Part shown: one piece after another, positions 8,404-15,838 of the stretch
How the letters are laid out: each line of letters begins with the position of its first letter
Numbering within the stretch: position 1 is the first letter of the stretch
Source of the DNA: Nitrospira_D sp019636945
GTDB lineage: Bacteria > Nitrospirota > Nitrospiria > Nitrospirales > Nitrospiraceae
NCBI RefSeq assembly: GCF_047338595.1
Contig: NZ_JBLFBO010000003.1
Span: 186,001 to 250,000 of the forward strand
Direction: 5' to 3'
Length of the DNA: 64,000 nt
Translations under genes and position numbers: made by a program
Notes under the pieces: generated by a model
Database searches by the model: none
What the model saw: the letters and a program-made list of their open reading frames with translations, nothing else
What the model was told of the DNA's origin: nothing

Positions 8404-9066
8404 TAGTTGTCATTCGAGTAGGAGCGATAGGGTCCACGAAATTATGGTGAAGGTGTACTATTATGAGACAGATATGAGTCGAAGAGTCTGTCTGGAATAT
8501 GAACTCTATCCAATTGATACCACGACAGTTTCCATCAATGTCCTATCTAAATAGGGGCGTTTAGCTCCGTCTATTTACGCAACATGGCGTAATTCCACAG
8601 AGGCTATTGCTGCAGTAGTCAGGACCGGTCGTGCCATTTTGGTAACCATCTGAAGATCAACATGATTATCTTCCTGCACTGACGAATATGACGAGAAGCG
8701 CTCTCTTGCAGTTTCTCTGGATGGCGGCAGGCATTCGCGCCGGTGATGTTACAACACTGAGATAACCAGCAGACTTGCTTTGTTCTATCCACACCATTGT
8801 GAATCCTAACAGCATAAGTATTTAATTAGCCTGACTGTTTACGGTCTGGCTCATGAATTGCTCTCTCCATTCTCGAACCGGTGATATGGGCAGTGCGAGA
8901 TGATCAGTGTCGTTCTAGGGACAGAGTCGAACACGGCAGACGTCAAACTATTGAGCAGGGGAATGTGGATATAAAGATGTGGAAGGGAGGTGACGTGCCG
9001 CCGTGATAGCAGCGTGAGTGTGATTGGGAAGTCTTTCATCAACCCATTAACTGTGAGGAGGATGCA
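8404..9066. other. Intergenic region between the IS element and the secreted-protein cluster
   Basis: No coding frame of convincing composition is seen in these 663 bases, which look richer in A and T than the neighbouring genes. The sigma-54-like promoter at 8847-8862 lies in it. The last bases (GTGAGGAGG) are the ribosome-binding site of the first cluster gene. Confidence 0.5.
8847..8862 (+). promoter_or_regulatory. Candidate sigma-54 promoter
   Basis: TGGCTCATGAATTGCT matches the sigma-54 consensus TGGCAC-N5-TTGCW at all but one position, with the invariant GG and GC correctly spaced. It points toward the large secreted-protein gene at 9067 and would leave a leader of roughly 190 bases. 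No upstream activator site was identified. Confidence 0.4.
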
Positions 9067-10383
9067 ATGAAGAACGTGATGATCACGACGGCAGTGGTAG
9101 CAGTGGCTTTGGGCCTTGCTCCATTCGCAGGAGCTCAAACGGTCGACAACGGCAGTTCCGTGGCGTCTGACCACTCAAAGGCTATCACCAAGACAAAGAA
9201 TGTTGATAGCCACGATCAGTATTCGAAGACTATTACCAAGAACGATAATGATACGAAGACCGTGACGAAGGACAGCAATAACGAGTATACGAAGACCATC
9301 ACAAAAAACGATAACGACACGAAGACGATCACGAAGAATGATAACGATACCTATACGAAGACCAAGACAGCTACGGATAGTTACAACACCGTGAAGGACA
9401 GCAATAACGACAACAGCAAAACCGTGACGAAGACTGATAACGACACGAAGACTGTGACAAAAGACAGCCATAACGAGAAGACGGTCTGGGATGGGAAAGC
9501 CAAAAACTCCGGCGCGTTCGGAGCTGCAGCCAACAACCATTCAACGGCTCATACCGCCTTGGATGTGAATCTGACCAACGCATTCAATAAGACCCACATC
9601 GTCAATGCCACCAAGCTCGATGGGTATGTGTCGCACAATACCGTCCATGGAATCGGGAATTATGGTGGCGATGCTCAAAATAATGGGAATTATGGAGGGT
9701 ATGGCGGAGATGGCTATGCCAAGGCCAAAGCCCATTCCGGTGAGGCCTACAGTGGCAACGGCGGGGATGGTGGTAAAGCTAAGAGCTACAACGGCGATGC
9801 CTACACTGGTGATGGCGGTAAGGCCAAGACCGGCGACGGTGGCTATGCCGATGGCGGGAATGGCGGCAAGGCCAAGGCTGGTGATGGAGGGTACAGCTCT
9901 GCCCAGCGTAACGGCAATGGCGGTAATGGTGGTAATGGTAGCGTTGGTCTTGGCGCCGGCGCTGGTGGCCGCGGTGGAGATGCGAATGGCGACGCAACCG
10001 CTGGCGGAGGTGGTGGAGGTGGCCAAGCACAAGGTGGGAACGGTGCTGCGGCGACCGGTGGAAACAGTGGTGCAGCAACCGGTGGAAACTCTGGGAACGC
10101 AACCGCTGGCAATGGTGGTTCAGCAACGGGTGGGAATGGCGGAAACACCGGCAACGCGGAGAGCGGCTATGCGGCTGCACAGAACCAGGACAGTGGAAAC
10201 GGCGGGAAAGGTGGTCGAGGAGGGGATGCGCATGGTGGAAGCGCCGGAACCTTCAATGCATCGAACACGCTGTCTGGTTTCACCGGTGCGGCGGGTGTGA
10301 CCGTGGCCATTCAGAATACGGGGATCGCAGCCTTGCAACAGGTTGGGGTTACCACAATGGCGAATGTGACGGTCGGGCACTAA
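9067..10383 (+). CDS. Large secreted low-complexity protein with Lys/Thr/Asn/Asp repeats and a Gly-rich tract (candidate fibre or matrix subunit)
   Basis: The ATG at 9067 follows GTGAGGAGGATGCA. Residues 1-23 are a Sec signal peptide cut after AGA. Residues 39-138 repeat units such as KTITKNDNDTKTVTKD, hydrophilic and rich in alternating Thr/Lys and Asn/Asp. Residues 140-195 form a non-repetitive linker. Residues 196-395 are Gly-rich (GGNGGKAKAGDGG, AATGGNSGNATAGN). Residues 413-436 (VAIQNTGIAALQQVGVTT, then MANVTV) resemble the C-termini of the two smaller secreted proteins of the cluster. There is no enzyme motif. Together with a C39 peptidase and an outer-membrane barrel downstream, this suggests a surface-assembled fibre or matrix protein. 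Amyloid formation is inference. Confidence 0.85.
   Translation: MKNVMITTAVVAVALGLAPFAGAQTVDNGSSVASDHSKAITKTKNVDSHDQYSKTITKNDNDTKTVTKDSNNEYTKTITKNDNDTKTITKNDNDTYTKTKTATDSYNTVKDSNNDNSKTVTKTDNDTKTVTKDSHNEKTVWDGKAKNSGAFGAAANNHSTAHTALDVNLTNAFNKTHIVNATKLDGYVSHNTVHGIGNYGGDAQNNGNYGGYGGDGYAKAKAHSGEAYSGNGGDGGKAKSYNGDAYTGDGGKAKTGDGGYADGGNGGKAKAGDGGYSSAQRNGNGGNGGNGSVGLGAGAGGRGGDANGDATAGGGGGGGQAQGGNGAAATGGNSGAATGGNSGNATAGNGGSATGGNGGNTGNAESGYAAAQNQDSGNGGKGGRGGDAHGGSAGTFNASNTLSGFTGAAGVTVAIQNTGIAALQQVGVTTMANVTVGH
9181..9485 (+). repeat. Short tandem coding repeats in the secreted low-complexity protein
   Basis: Variants of ACGAAGACCRTSACSAARRA alternate with AACGATAAYGAYACG here, encoding (T)KTxTK(N/D)(D)ND units. 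Copies differ at third codon positions, so selection seems to keep the peptide rather than the DNA. Confidence 0.8.
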
Positions 10384-10392
10384 GCAGAAACT

Positions 10393-10420
10393 GGCTGGAG
10401 GAGCGGTCGCTCCTCCAGCC
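10393..10420 (+). terminator. Strong stem-loop after the large secreted-protein gene
   Basis: GGCTGGAGGAGCG at 10393-10405 pairs perfectly with 10408-10420 (13 bp; two bases between the arms, so the real loop is probably four). It begins 9 bp after the stop codon and lies before the next gene of the same cluster. No T-tract follows (TTCCTGCC), so it may be a partial terminator or an mRNA-stabilising hairpin rather than a full stop. Confidence 0.6.
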
Positions 10421-10452
10421 TTCCTGCCGCATTCACGACCAGAGAGGGGACC

Positions 10453-10797
10453 ATGCGTACCTATTTATCAACAGTGGTGAGTATTCTTGGGTTCTGCGTA
10501 GGAATGGCTCATGCCGGTCCGCCGGAGAATCCTGAAATGAAATCCTGGGGCAAACCGCTTCCCGTGGCTCAATTGGAATCTCAACGAGGGGGGACGGATA
10601 CCGGCCCGGTGACGATCAATGCAAACATGCTGAACGCGAAGCTGTTCAACAATAAAGCGACCGATAACGTAACCGGAACCAATACGATCGCTGGCGGGGC
10701 ATTTGCGGGGGCGAGCGGTCTGCCGATCGTTATCCAAAACTCAGGGAACAACGTGATCATTCAGAGCGGGACTGTTCTGAACCTCACGATGAAATAG
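10453..10797 (+). CDS. Small secreted protein with double-glycine processing motif (candidate minor fibre subunit)
   Basis: A 114-residue protein; the ATG at 10453 is preceded by AGAGAGGGGACC. Residues 1-21 are a signal peptide (cut after AHA). Residues 36-47 (LPVAQLESQRGG) match the spacing of the double-glycine leader recognised by C39 peptidases: Leu at -12, Leu at -7, Gly-Gly at -2/-1. After that point come GPVTINANMLNAKLFNNKA and the C-terminal motif IVIQNSGNNVIIQSGTVLN. The same arrangement occurs in the 201-residue protein at 11493, so the two are paralogues. It ends 6 bp before the C39 peptidase gene, its likely processing enzyme. Confidence 0.82.
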   Translation: MRTYLSTVVSILGFCVGMAHAGPPENPEMKSWGKPLPVAQLESQRGGTDTGPVTINANMLNAKLFNNKATDNVTGTNTIAGGAFAGASGLPIVIQNSGNNVIIQSGTVLNLTMK

Positions 10798-10803
10798 GGA
10801 TCG

Positions 10804-11493
10804 ATGTCAATGAAACTCGCCATCTGGTGTGTGATCATCTTGCTGTCAACCGTGGGCGGAGCGACGGCGGCGACGGTCGAAGTCTCGCCGGGAGTCGGGG
10901 GCAGAATGCTGCTTCAGGTCTGGAGCATGCGCGAGCTCAAGGTCCGGTCCGTGGTCTTGCAGAAATACGACTACAGTTGTGGTTCGGCCGCCATCGCCAC
11001 GCTTCTCACCTACCACTATGATACTCCGACCACGGAGGAAGTGGCGTTTCAAACCATGTTCGACCACGGCAACCAGGGAAAAATCCAGAAAGAAGGGTTT
11101 TCATTCCTGGACATGAAACGATTCTTAGAGGCGCAGGGGTATCCAGCCGACGGATTTGAGGTCTCGTTGGACGACCTCTCGAAAGCCGGCATTCCGGCGA
11201 TCGTCCTCATGGTGGACAACGGCTATCACCATTTTGTGGTGGTCAAAGGCCTGCGTGGGAATAAGGTCCTGCTCGGCGATCCGGCAGTGGGCTTACGGGT
11301 GGTGCCGCGCGAGCAGTTCGAAGCTTCCTGGCCCAGTCGGGTGGTCTTTGTCATTCATGACTCACCGGCACGGGGGGAATTCAACACAGCCCGTGATTGG
11401 AGCGTCCGTCCGACCTCGCCGCTGGGACGACCGCTCAGCGCCGACACATTGAACAATATTGTTCTGTTTCGCCCAGGAGGGGGGGATTTCTAA
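10804..11493 (+). CDS. Periplasmic C39-family cysteine peptidase (FapD-like)
   Basis: A 229-residue protein with a signal peptide at residues 1-22 and a single peptidase C39 domain. The oxyanion Gln53 and catalytic Cys59 lie in VVLQKYDYSCGSAAIATLL, His143 in NGYHHFVVVKGL and Asp159 in VLLGDPAVGLRVVP. In bacteriocin exporters this domain cuts double-glycine leaders and is fused to an ABC transporter. Here it stands alone in the periplasm, as does FapD in Pseudomonas Fap amyloid operons. The flanking genes encode two secreted proteins with double-glycine motifs, the obvious substrates. Its stop overlaps the next start (TAATG), showing translational coupling. An alternative start lies two codons in. 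Confidence 0.9.
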   Translation: MSMKLAIWCVIILLSTVGGATAATVEVSPGVGGRMLLQVWSMRELKVRSVVLQKYDYSCGSAAIATLLTYHYDTPTTEEVAFQTMFDHGNQGKIQKEGFSFLDMKRFLEAQGYPADGFEVSLDDLSKAGIPAIVLMVDNGYHHFVVVKGLRGNKVLLGDPAVGLRVVPREQFEASWPSRVVFVIHDSPARGEFNTARDWSVRPTSPLGRPLSADTLNNIVLFRPGGGDF

Positions 11494-12098
11494 TGACTCT
11501 CTTATTACAGCCGATCCGTCGGATGCTGCAGCTTGTCATGCTGACTCTTCTAGGCATATCGATCATGACTCCAGTCATGGCGTCCGTGAGAGATACGGAC
11601 TTTACGTGTGGAACGCCGGTGAGTGACGCAGTCTTGGACAGCATGCGGGGAGGATTTCAGATGGACTCGAAAGGTCCCGTGATATCGTTCGGAATTGAAC
11701 GAAACGTGTTTCTCAATGAGAAGCTCTTTAGCTCGACGATGCTGAATATTCCGGACATGAAACGACTGTTAGAGCATTCAGAAATAAAAGCATTTGGAAA
11801 CCGGTCAGAGATAAAGCGGGACATGCACCAAGCGGTCATGCATCGTCCGGACATGAAGGTGCCTGATCGTCAGCCGGATGAGACCTTCACGTTCATTCAA
11901 AGCGGACCCGGCAATTCGATCGCTCATGATACACCGTCGCTTCCGCCCCATATGACCGTCATACAGAACTCGCTTGACAATAGAACCATTCAGACCGATA
12001 CCGTCATCAATGCAACCGTGGAAGCCCTTACGTGGGCTCGATCACTTCACCTCGGTAACGAGCTGTCACAGGCCAATATCAGCGCGATCCATCATTAA
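11493..12098 (+). CDS. Secreted protein with double-glycine motif and QN-type C-terminal motif (FapE-like in recall)
   Basis: The ATG at 11493 overlaps the peptidase stop. The 201-residue product has a signal peptide to about residue 30 (MTPVMA). A leader-like stretch at residues 43-54 (VSDAVLDSMRGG) carries Leu at -7, Met at -4 and Gly-Gly at -2/-1. Then follow KGPVISFGIERNVFLNEKLF, FTFIQSGPGN and a C-terminal TVIQNSLDNRTIQTDTVIN. It shares GPV, the NxKLF core and the VIQNS...IQ...T motif with the 114-residue protein upstream. Proteins with an FGIER motif next to C39 peptidases and barrels are ones I recall from proteobacteria. A minor subunit, nucleator or export adaptor is the most likely role. 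Confidence 0.8.
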   Translation: MTLLLQPIRRMLQLVMLTLLGISIMTPVMASVRDTDFTCGTPVSDAVLDSMRGGFQMDSKGPVISFGIERNVFLNEKLFSSTMLNIPDMKRLLEHSEIKAFGNRSEIKRDMHQAVMHRPDMKVPDRQPDETFTFIQSGPGNSIAHDTPSLPPHMTVIQNSLDNRTIQTDTVINATVEALTWARSLHLGNELSQANISAIHH

Positions 12099-12133
12099 GC
12101 AAAGTCTTGATCCTGGAAGGATAGGTTACCGAC

Positions 12134-13396
12134 GTGGAGCGAATGATCCGGAACACTCGAGCGGTCGTGTGGTGCGTGCTATCCCTGGGGCTCATCGTGA
12201 ACCCGATGGTCGAGGAGGTGAGTGCCGCTCAACAGGGATTTCTTGCCAAGCGGATGAGCCGTGTTCTGACACCCAAGGGGGTGAACACTCCAGAAAGCCA
12301 GGCGCAGTCTTGCCCAGATCCCTCCGCCTATCTTCTTGTAGATCAACAGGTCGCCCAGACTGTCCACCCGCAGCAGTCTGAACAGGAGGAGCATAGCGGC
12401 CAAGGGCTTCCTGCGGAAGCGAAACCTTCAGGCCCAGTGGGAGTCGCTCCGGAGCACAAGAAAGAGGTTCTTCCGTCCTGGATGGTTCGGACGTTTGATT
12501 TGCCTGGAGCCGGAGTGCTCACACCTAAGGGTACACTCATTGTCGAACCATCTTTGCAGTTCGCCCATCTGAGCAGCAATCGGGTGACCTTGACCGGGTT
12601 CACTATTGTTCCAGCCATTACTATCGGACTCATTAACATCCAAGGCGTCAGCCGGGATATTTATACCGCGTCACTGGTCGGGCGGTATGGCATCACGAAC
12701 CGGTTGGAGGTCGAAGTGCGGGTGCCCTATCTCTATCGAGAGGACTCCATTACCCAGCGACCCGTCGCCACACCGTCTCAGGCTGATACCCTGTCGACCT
12801 TCAACGGTTCAGGTCTCGGAGATGTTGAAACGACCGGACGGTACCAAATCAACCAAGGTGGGCCCGATAAACCGTATTTTATTGCGTTCACACGATTTAA
12901 GAGTACCAGTGGGACGGGGCCGTTCGAAGTGCCGCAAGATCCGGTTACCGGTGTTCAAACCGAGTTGCCGACGGGGTCCGGCTTTTACATTGTCCAACCG
13001 GGCCTTACGGTGCTCTTTCCCAGTGATCCTGTCGTATTCTTCGGCGGTGCGAGCTTCATCTATAATATTCCACGTGATGTGGGGAGCGGAATCGGGCGCG
13101 TCGATCCGGGAAGTGGGGGCAATGCCAATATCGGCCTAGGCCTCTCCCTCAATGAAAAGCTCTCGGTGACGTTAGGGTACGACCACACGATCTTTTCGAA
13201 GCCGACGTCCGCGTCGAACCTGCTGCTGACTACCGCCCCGCAAGCCACACATATCGGAGTCTTGTTGATCGGAGGGTCCTATCGATGGAGTGACCGCAGC
13301 TTTGTCAACTTCGTCGTCGGGGTCGGTGCCACACGAGAAGCCCCGGATCTCCAAGTGACGCTCAGAATTCCGACGGCCTTTTCTCTGTGGAAGTAG
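12134..13396 (+). CDS. Outer-membrane beta-barrel protein, putative exporter of the cluster (FapF-like)
   Basis: A 420-residue protein from a GTG at 12134 (an ATG three codons on is possible), with a GGAAGGA ribosome-binding site. A signal peptide ends near residue 31 (VSAAQ). Residues 32-110 form a polar N-terminal extension containing VLTPKGVNTPE. From about residue 115, a series of amphipathic strands begins with VLTPKGTLIVEPSLQFAHLS and SLVGRYGITNRLEVEVRVPY and continues to the C-terminal LRIPTAFSLWK. This pattern fits the large porin-like family sometimes called phenol-degradation outer-membrane proteins, of which Fap barrels are reminiscent. It follows the preceding gene by 35 bp and probably provides the outer-membrane pore for the secreted subunits. 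Confidence 0.8.
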   Translation: MERMIRNTRAVVWCVLSLGLIVNPMVEEVSAAQQGFLAKRMSRVLTPKGVNTPESQAQSCPDPSAYLLVDQQVAQTVHPQQSEQEEHSGQGLPAEAKPSGPVGVAPEHKKEVLPSWMVRTFDLPGAGVLTPKGTLIVEPSLQFAHLSSNRVTLTGFTIVPAITIGLINIQGVSRDIYTASLVGRYGITNRLEVEVRVPYLYREDSITQRPVATPSQADTLSTFNGSGLGDVETTGRYQINQGGPDKPYFIAFTRFKSTSGTGPFEVPQDPVTGVQTELPTGSGFYIVQPGLTVLFPSDPVVFFGGASFIYNIPRDVGSGIGRVDPGSGGNANIGLGLSLNEKLSVTLGYDHTIFSKPTSASNLLLTTAPQATHIGVLLIGGSYRWSDRSFVNFVVGVGATREAPDLQVTLRIPTAFSLWK

Positions 13397-13642
13397 TTGA
13401 GTCGCTATAGCCCAGCGAAGGGTAGCTGTACGTTCTGGTGCACCACGATGCCGGAGGCTTCGCACTCTTGAAGGCTCTGATTGATTCCCACTCCCAGAGA
13501 TCAATCCATCCACACCATGACAAACATGGTTTATCAGTTTCTACATTCAGTTCATGACGAACGACATAGCAGGTTCTAGGATTCCAAAGTCATTGCCGTA
13601 CTCGGCTTGCCTAAACGACGCAGCCATGGGTATTGTAGTTCA

Positions 13643-13795
13643 ATGGATGACACGGTCTGGATGATGCTGGTCGGAGTCGGTGGGGTGGTGCTGTGGTTGC
13701 TGAGTTTTCAACGCTACCGCCGCTGGAAAGCCGGCAAACTCGCCGATCAACTCTTACAGGACGTGATAAAAGGCAAGGATGCCTTTCGACGATAA
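13643..13795 (+). CDS. Small single-pass membrane protein, 50 aa
   Basis: The start is placed at the ATG at 13643, because the upstream part of the frame is basic and unlike a protein start. Residues 5-24 (VWMMLVGVGGVVLWLLSF) form one membrane helix, followed by a basic cytoplasmic tail (QRYRRWKAGKLADQLLQD). The positive residues after the helix predict a cytoplasmic C-terminus. Function unknown. Confidence 0.5.
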   Translation: MDDTVWMMLVGVGGVVLWLLSFQRYRRWKAGKLADQLLQDVIKGKDAFRR

Positions 13796-14395
13796 TGTCC
13801 GGCGTTCTCTGTCCTTACATGCCGAACTGATCTTGTACGGAAGCCGCTGATTTCTTATGATGAGGAGCAACCGGGAAAGTATGGAGGAATTCTCTTTCCC
13901 GATTGAGTGATTTTAGGACCTCTCCTTCTATGATTCTGCTCTATCCATCCGACAGGTTTGAAGAGGCACAGATCTTCACGTTTGGGGAACAGTTCAGAGC
14001 ATCCATCGAGTTGGTAATGGTGGGCGCGGAGTTTGCCCCTTTACGGTCGGAATGGTCTTTCATCGACCTCCGGAGCTCAAGGGGGGAATCGCACCAGAGA
14101 CAAGAAATGAGGCCCGTAGTTAGCAGGATTCTGCTGATGGTATATGAACAGACACGATTTGAAGGCGAAGAGTAACAGGCTCTGGAAGTAGGCTGTGTTG
14201 AGGATGGATTCTGTCAGGGACCATGTTGCTGACACAGCGTGAAACCGCTGAACGCTTGCCGTTCTCGCTCTTCCTTCCTAGAATCACTGCGGCGTCATTG
14301 AGCGGCTGATCAACGCGTCTGGGTCGGCGCGGGCACGCGGTATCGATAATGAGCAGCACCCGTGCCTGTGAGCGGAGTGCGTAGTGTTTTAAGGG
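13796..14395. other. 600 bp without a supported gene
   Basis: A 90-codon frame (13903-14175) and a 79-codon reverse frame (14120-14359) exist. Their translations lack the composition of conserved proteins and no ribosome-binding site stands out. I see no RNA gene or convincing hairpin here. Confidence 0.4.
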
Positions 14396-15217
14396 ATGTC
14401 CAATTACAACCGAGCAGCCGACGACGTCCGGTTATCGCTTCGCGCCGCGCGGGCGCTGTGTTGTGTGCTTGGCCTTTCGCTTTGGATCTGGCTCGTTCAC
14501 GCATGGGCCGCTGATCCGTCGACAATTCCCGCAGCCTATTCCAACTGGTCTGAGTGCCAACTCGTGTCGTTAGTCTACCCAGCGCATGATTGTGCGACGC
14601 ATGGCATCGACAAGGAGCATGGCGCGCAATTATTAGCCTCGATGTCATGGGGTGGGAAAGACGCTCGCCAGCTGCTGGTCATGATCGAAACCTATGAGCA
14701 AGAAGGCGGTCAGCGTCCGACCTATGGCGTGACCGAATACAGTGTAGATCTGGTGTTGTTTGACGATGTGAAGGGGACACCGGTGGTGCGAGCCGTGGCC
14801 AAAGCCCTATTGGCTCACGGGGGGCACGGCACGTTGGCCTTCGACCATGCTGTGTATAGTCTTAATGATCTCGAACGTGCCGTCGCTATCCGTCATCCGG
14901 TGATGCATCAAGGGTTGATGACAAGTCACCTCTATCTCGTTCGTCAGGAGCAGAGCAGCTTCAGGATGGTCTTCAATCGTTCGATGGAACGAGGCTTTGA
15001 CATGCGAGAATCAGCCGCTTCAGGAGAGCCGGCCTTGGTCCAATCGATCCTTCAGGTGATGCCTCGCCCCACGAGTATGAACGATTTTAAAATCGTGACG
15101 CGTCACTTTGGGTGGAATGCGGACGACAGCGTGGATCGTCTGAACGTTCTGCGCAGAACCACGGAGTTGTGGAGGTGGGATGACTCCGGCGGCGTGTACA
15201 GGGTACTGCAGGATTGA
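14396..15217 (+). CDS. Secreted hypothetical protein, 273 aa
   Basis: The ATG at 14396 has AAGGG just upstream. After a charged start, residues 17-38 (ARALCCVLGLSLWIWLVH) form the hydrophobic core of a signal peptide, cut near AWA-ADPS. The mature part is well-balanced globular sequence with no motif I can place. It includes YGVTEYSVDLVLFDDVKG, HPVMHQGLMTSHLYLVRQ and a C-terminal WRWDDSGGVYRVLQD. No neighbour on the same transcript hints at a role. Confidence 0.65.
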   Translation: MSNYNRAADDVRLSLRAARALCCVLGLSLWIWLVHAWAADPSTIPAAYSNWSECQLVSLVYPAHDCATHGIDKEHGAQLLASMSWGGKDARQLLVMIETYEQEGGQRPTYGVTEYSVDLVLFDDVKGTPVVRAVAKALLAHGGHGTLAFDHAVYSLNDLERAVAIRHPVMHQGLMTSHLYLVRQEQSSFRMVFNRSMERGFDMRESAASGEPALVQSILQVMPRPTSMNDFKIVTRHFGWNADDSVDRLNVLRRTTELWRWDDSGGVYRVLQD

Positions 15218-15422
15218 CTGGGGGGCTGCCTACTCAAGCCGGAATTGTTCTGACGGGAAGGCCGGCATCGCTATAGTCATGTCTGTTCTTGCTGGGTGTT
15301 CATTTCTAGAGGTTTAGGTTACCGTTGCAATAGGTTTGTCCTGGTTGCATCCTTTTCGAGCCTCCTCCGCCTATAGAGATGAGTGCGGAATCATCCGCAG
15401 CTCTCTCTTAAGGAGGTGTCCT

Positions 15423-15767
15423 ATGCCTCCCCCTATTTCAGTGGATGTGCGGGATGTGTCTAAGCCCGTGGCGTTCTACGAAAAGGTGTTCAGCGTGAAG
15501 CCGCAGAAGCAGGTGGCCGACTATGCCAAGTTCGACTTGAAAGCTCCGGCCCTGAATTTTTCGCTCGTGTCGTCCAAACAGCTGGGTATCTCACTTTCCG
15601 GCATCAAATCCCGCGTGCAACGGGGGCGCAAACAGCTCAAGCGGATGCTTGATGACTATTGCTTAATTGAATTTAATGAGAGTGGTGGCGTGATCGACTA
15701 TCGCACTCGCTCGACGAACTACGATGGCTGCGCCCCAAACGGATCCTGTGCAGCGGACAAATCATGA
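15423..15767 (+). CDS. Fusion of N-terminal VOC (glyoxalase-fold) half to the tail of an ECF sigma factor (SigZ-like); likely deletion product
   Basis: The ATG at 15423 has a perfect AAGGAGGT ribosome-binding site. Residues 1-51 (ISVDVRDVSKPVAFYEKVF, then ADYAKFDLKAPALNFSL) are the first beta-alpha-beta half of a VOC protein of the ArsI/CadI type. Residues 52-114 switch to sigma region 4 of a SigZ-type ECF factor: LGISLSGIKSRVQRGRKQL is the second half of the helix-turn-helix, followed by the usual IEFNESGGVIDY and a Cys-containing tail. Neither half is complete: the VOC metal-site half and sigma region 2 are missing. The simplest explanation is an in-frame deletion joining two neighbouring genes. 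A functional product is doubtful. Confidence 0.7.
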   Translation: MPPPISVDVRDVSKPVAFYEKVFSVKPQKQVADYAKFDLKAPALNFSLVSSKQLGISLSGIKSRVQRGRKQLKRMLDDYCLIEFNESGGVIDYRTRSTNYDGCAPNGSCAADKS

Positions 15768-15782
15768 GCAGGGAGTTACGAC

Positions 15783-15815
15783 CGAGGGGTACCCGCGCTT
15801 AGCAGATACCCCTCG
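15783..15815. terminator. Hairpin between convergent genes
   Basis: CGAGGGGTA at 15783-15791 pairs perfectly with TACCCCTCG at 15807-15815 across a 15-base loop. It lies between the stops of the fusion gene (plus) and the peroxidase gene (minus), a natural place for a bidirectional terminator. No clear T-run follows on either strand. Confidence 0.5.
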
Positions 15816-15838
15816 CTGTTGTGAGGAGGGGGAATAAC

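Noticed and set aside
9181..9485. Possible CRISPR array
   Set aside because: The repeats are short, in frame and coding, with no unique spacers of even length and no cas genes nearby.
13903..14175. 90-codon plus-strand frame
   Set aside because: No ribosome-binding site or recognisable motif; overlaps an equally poor reverse frame.
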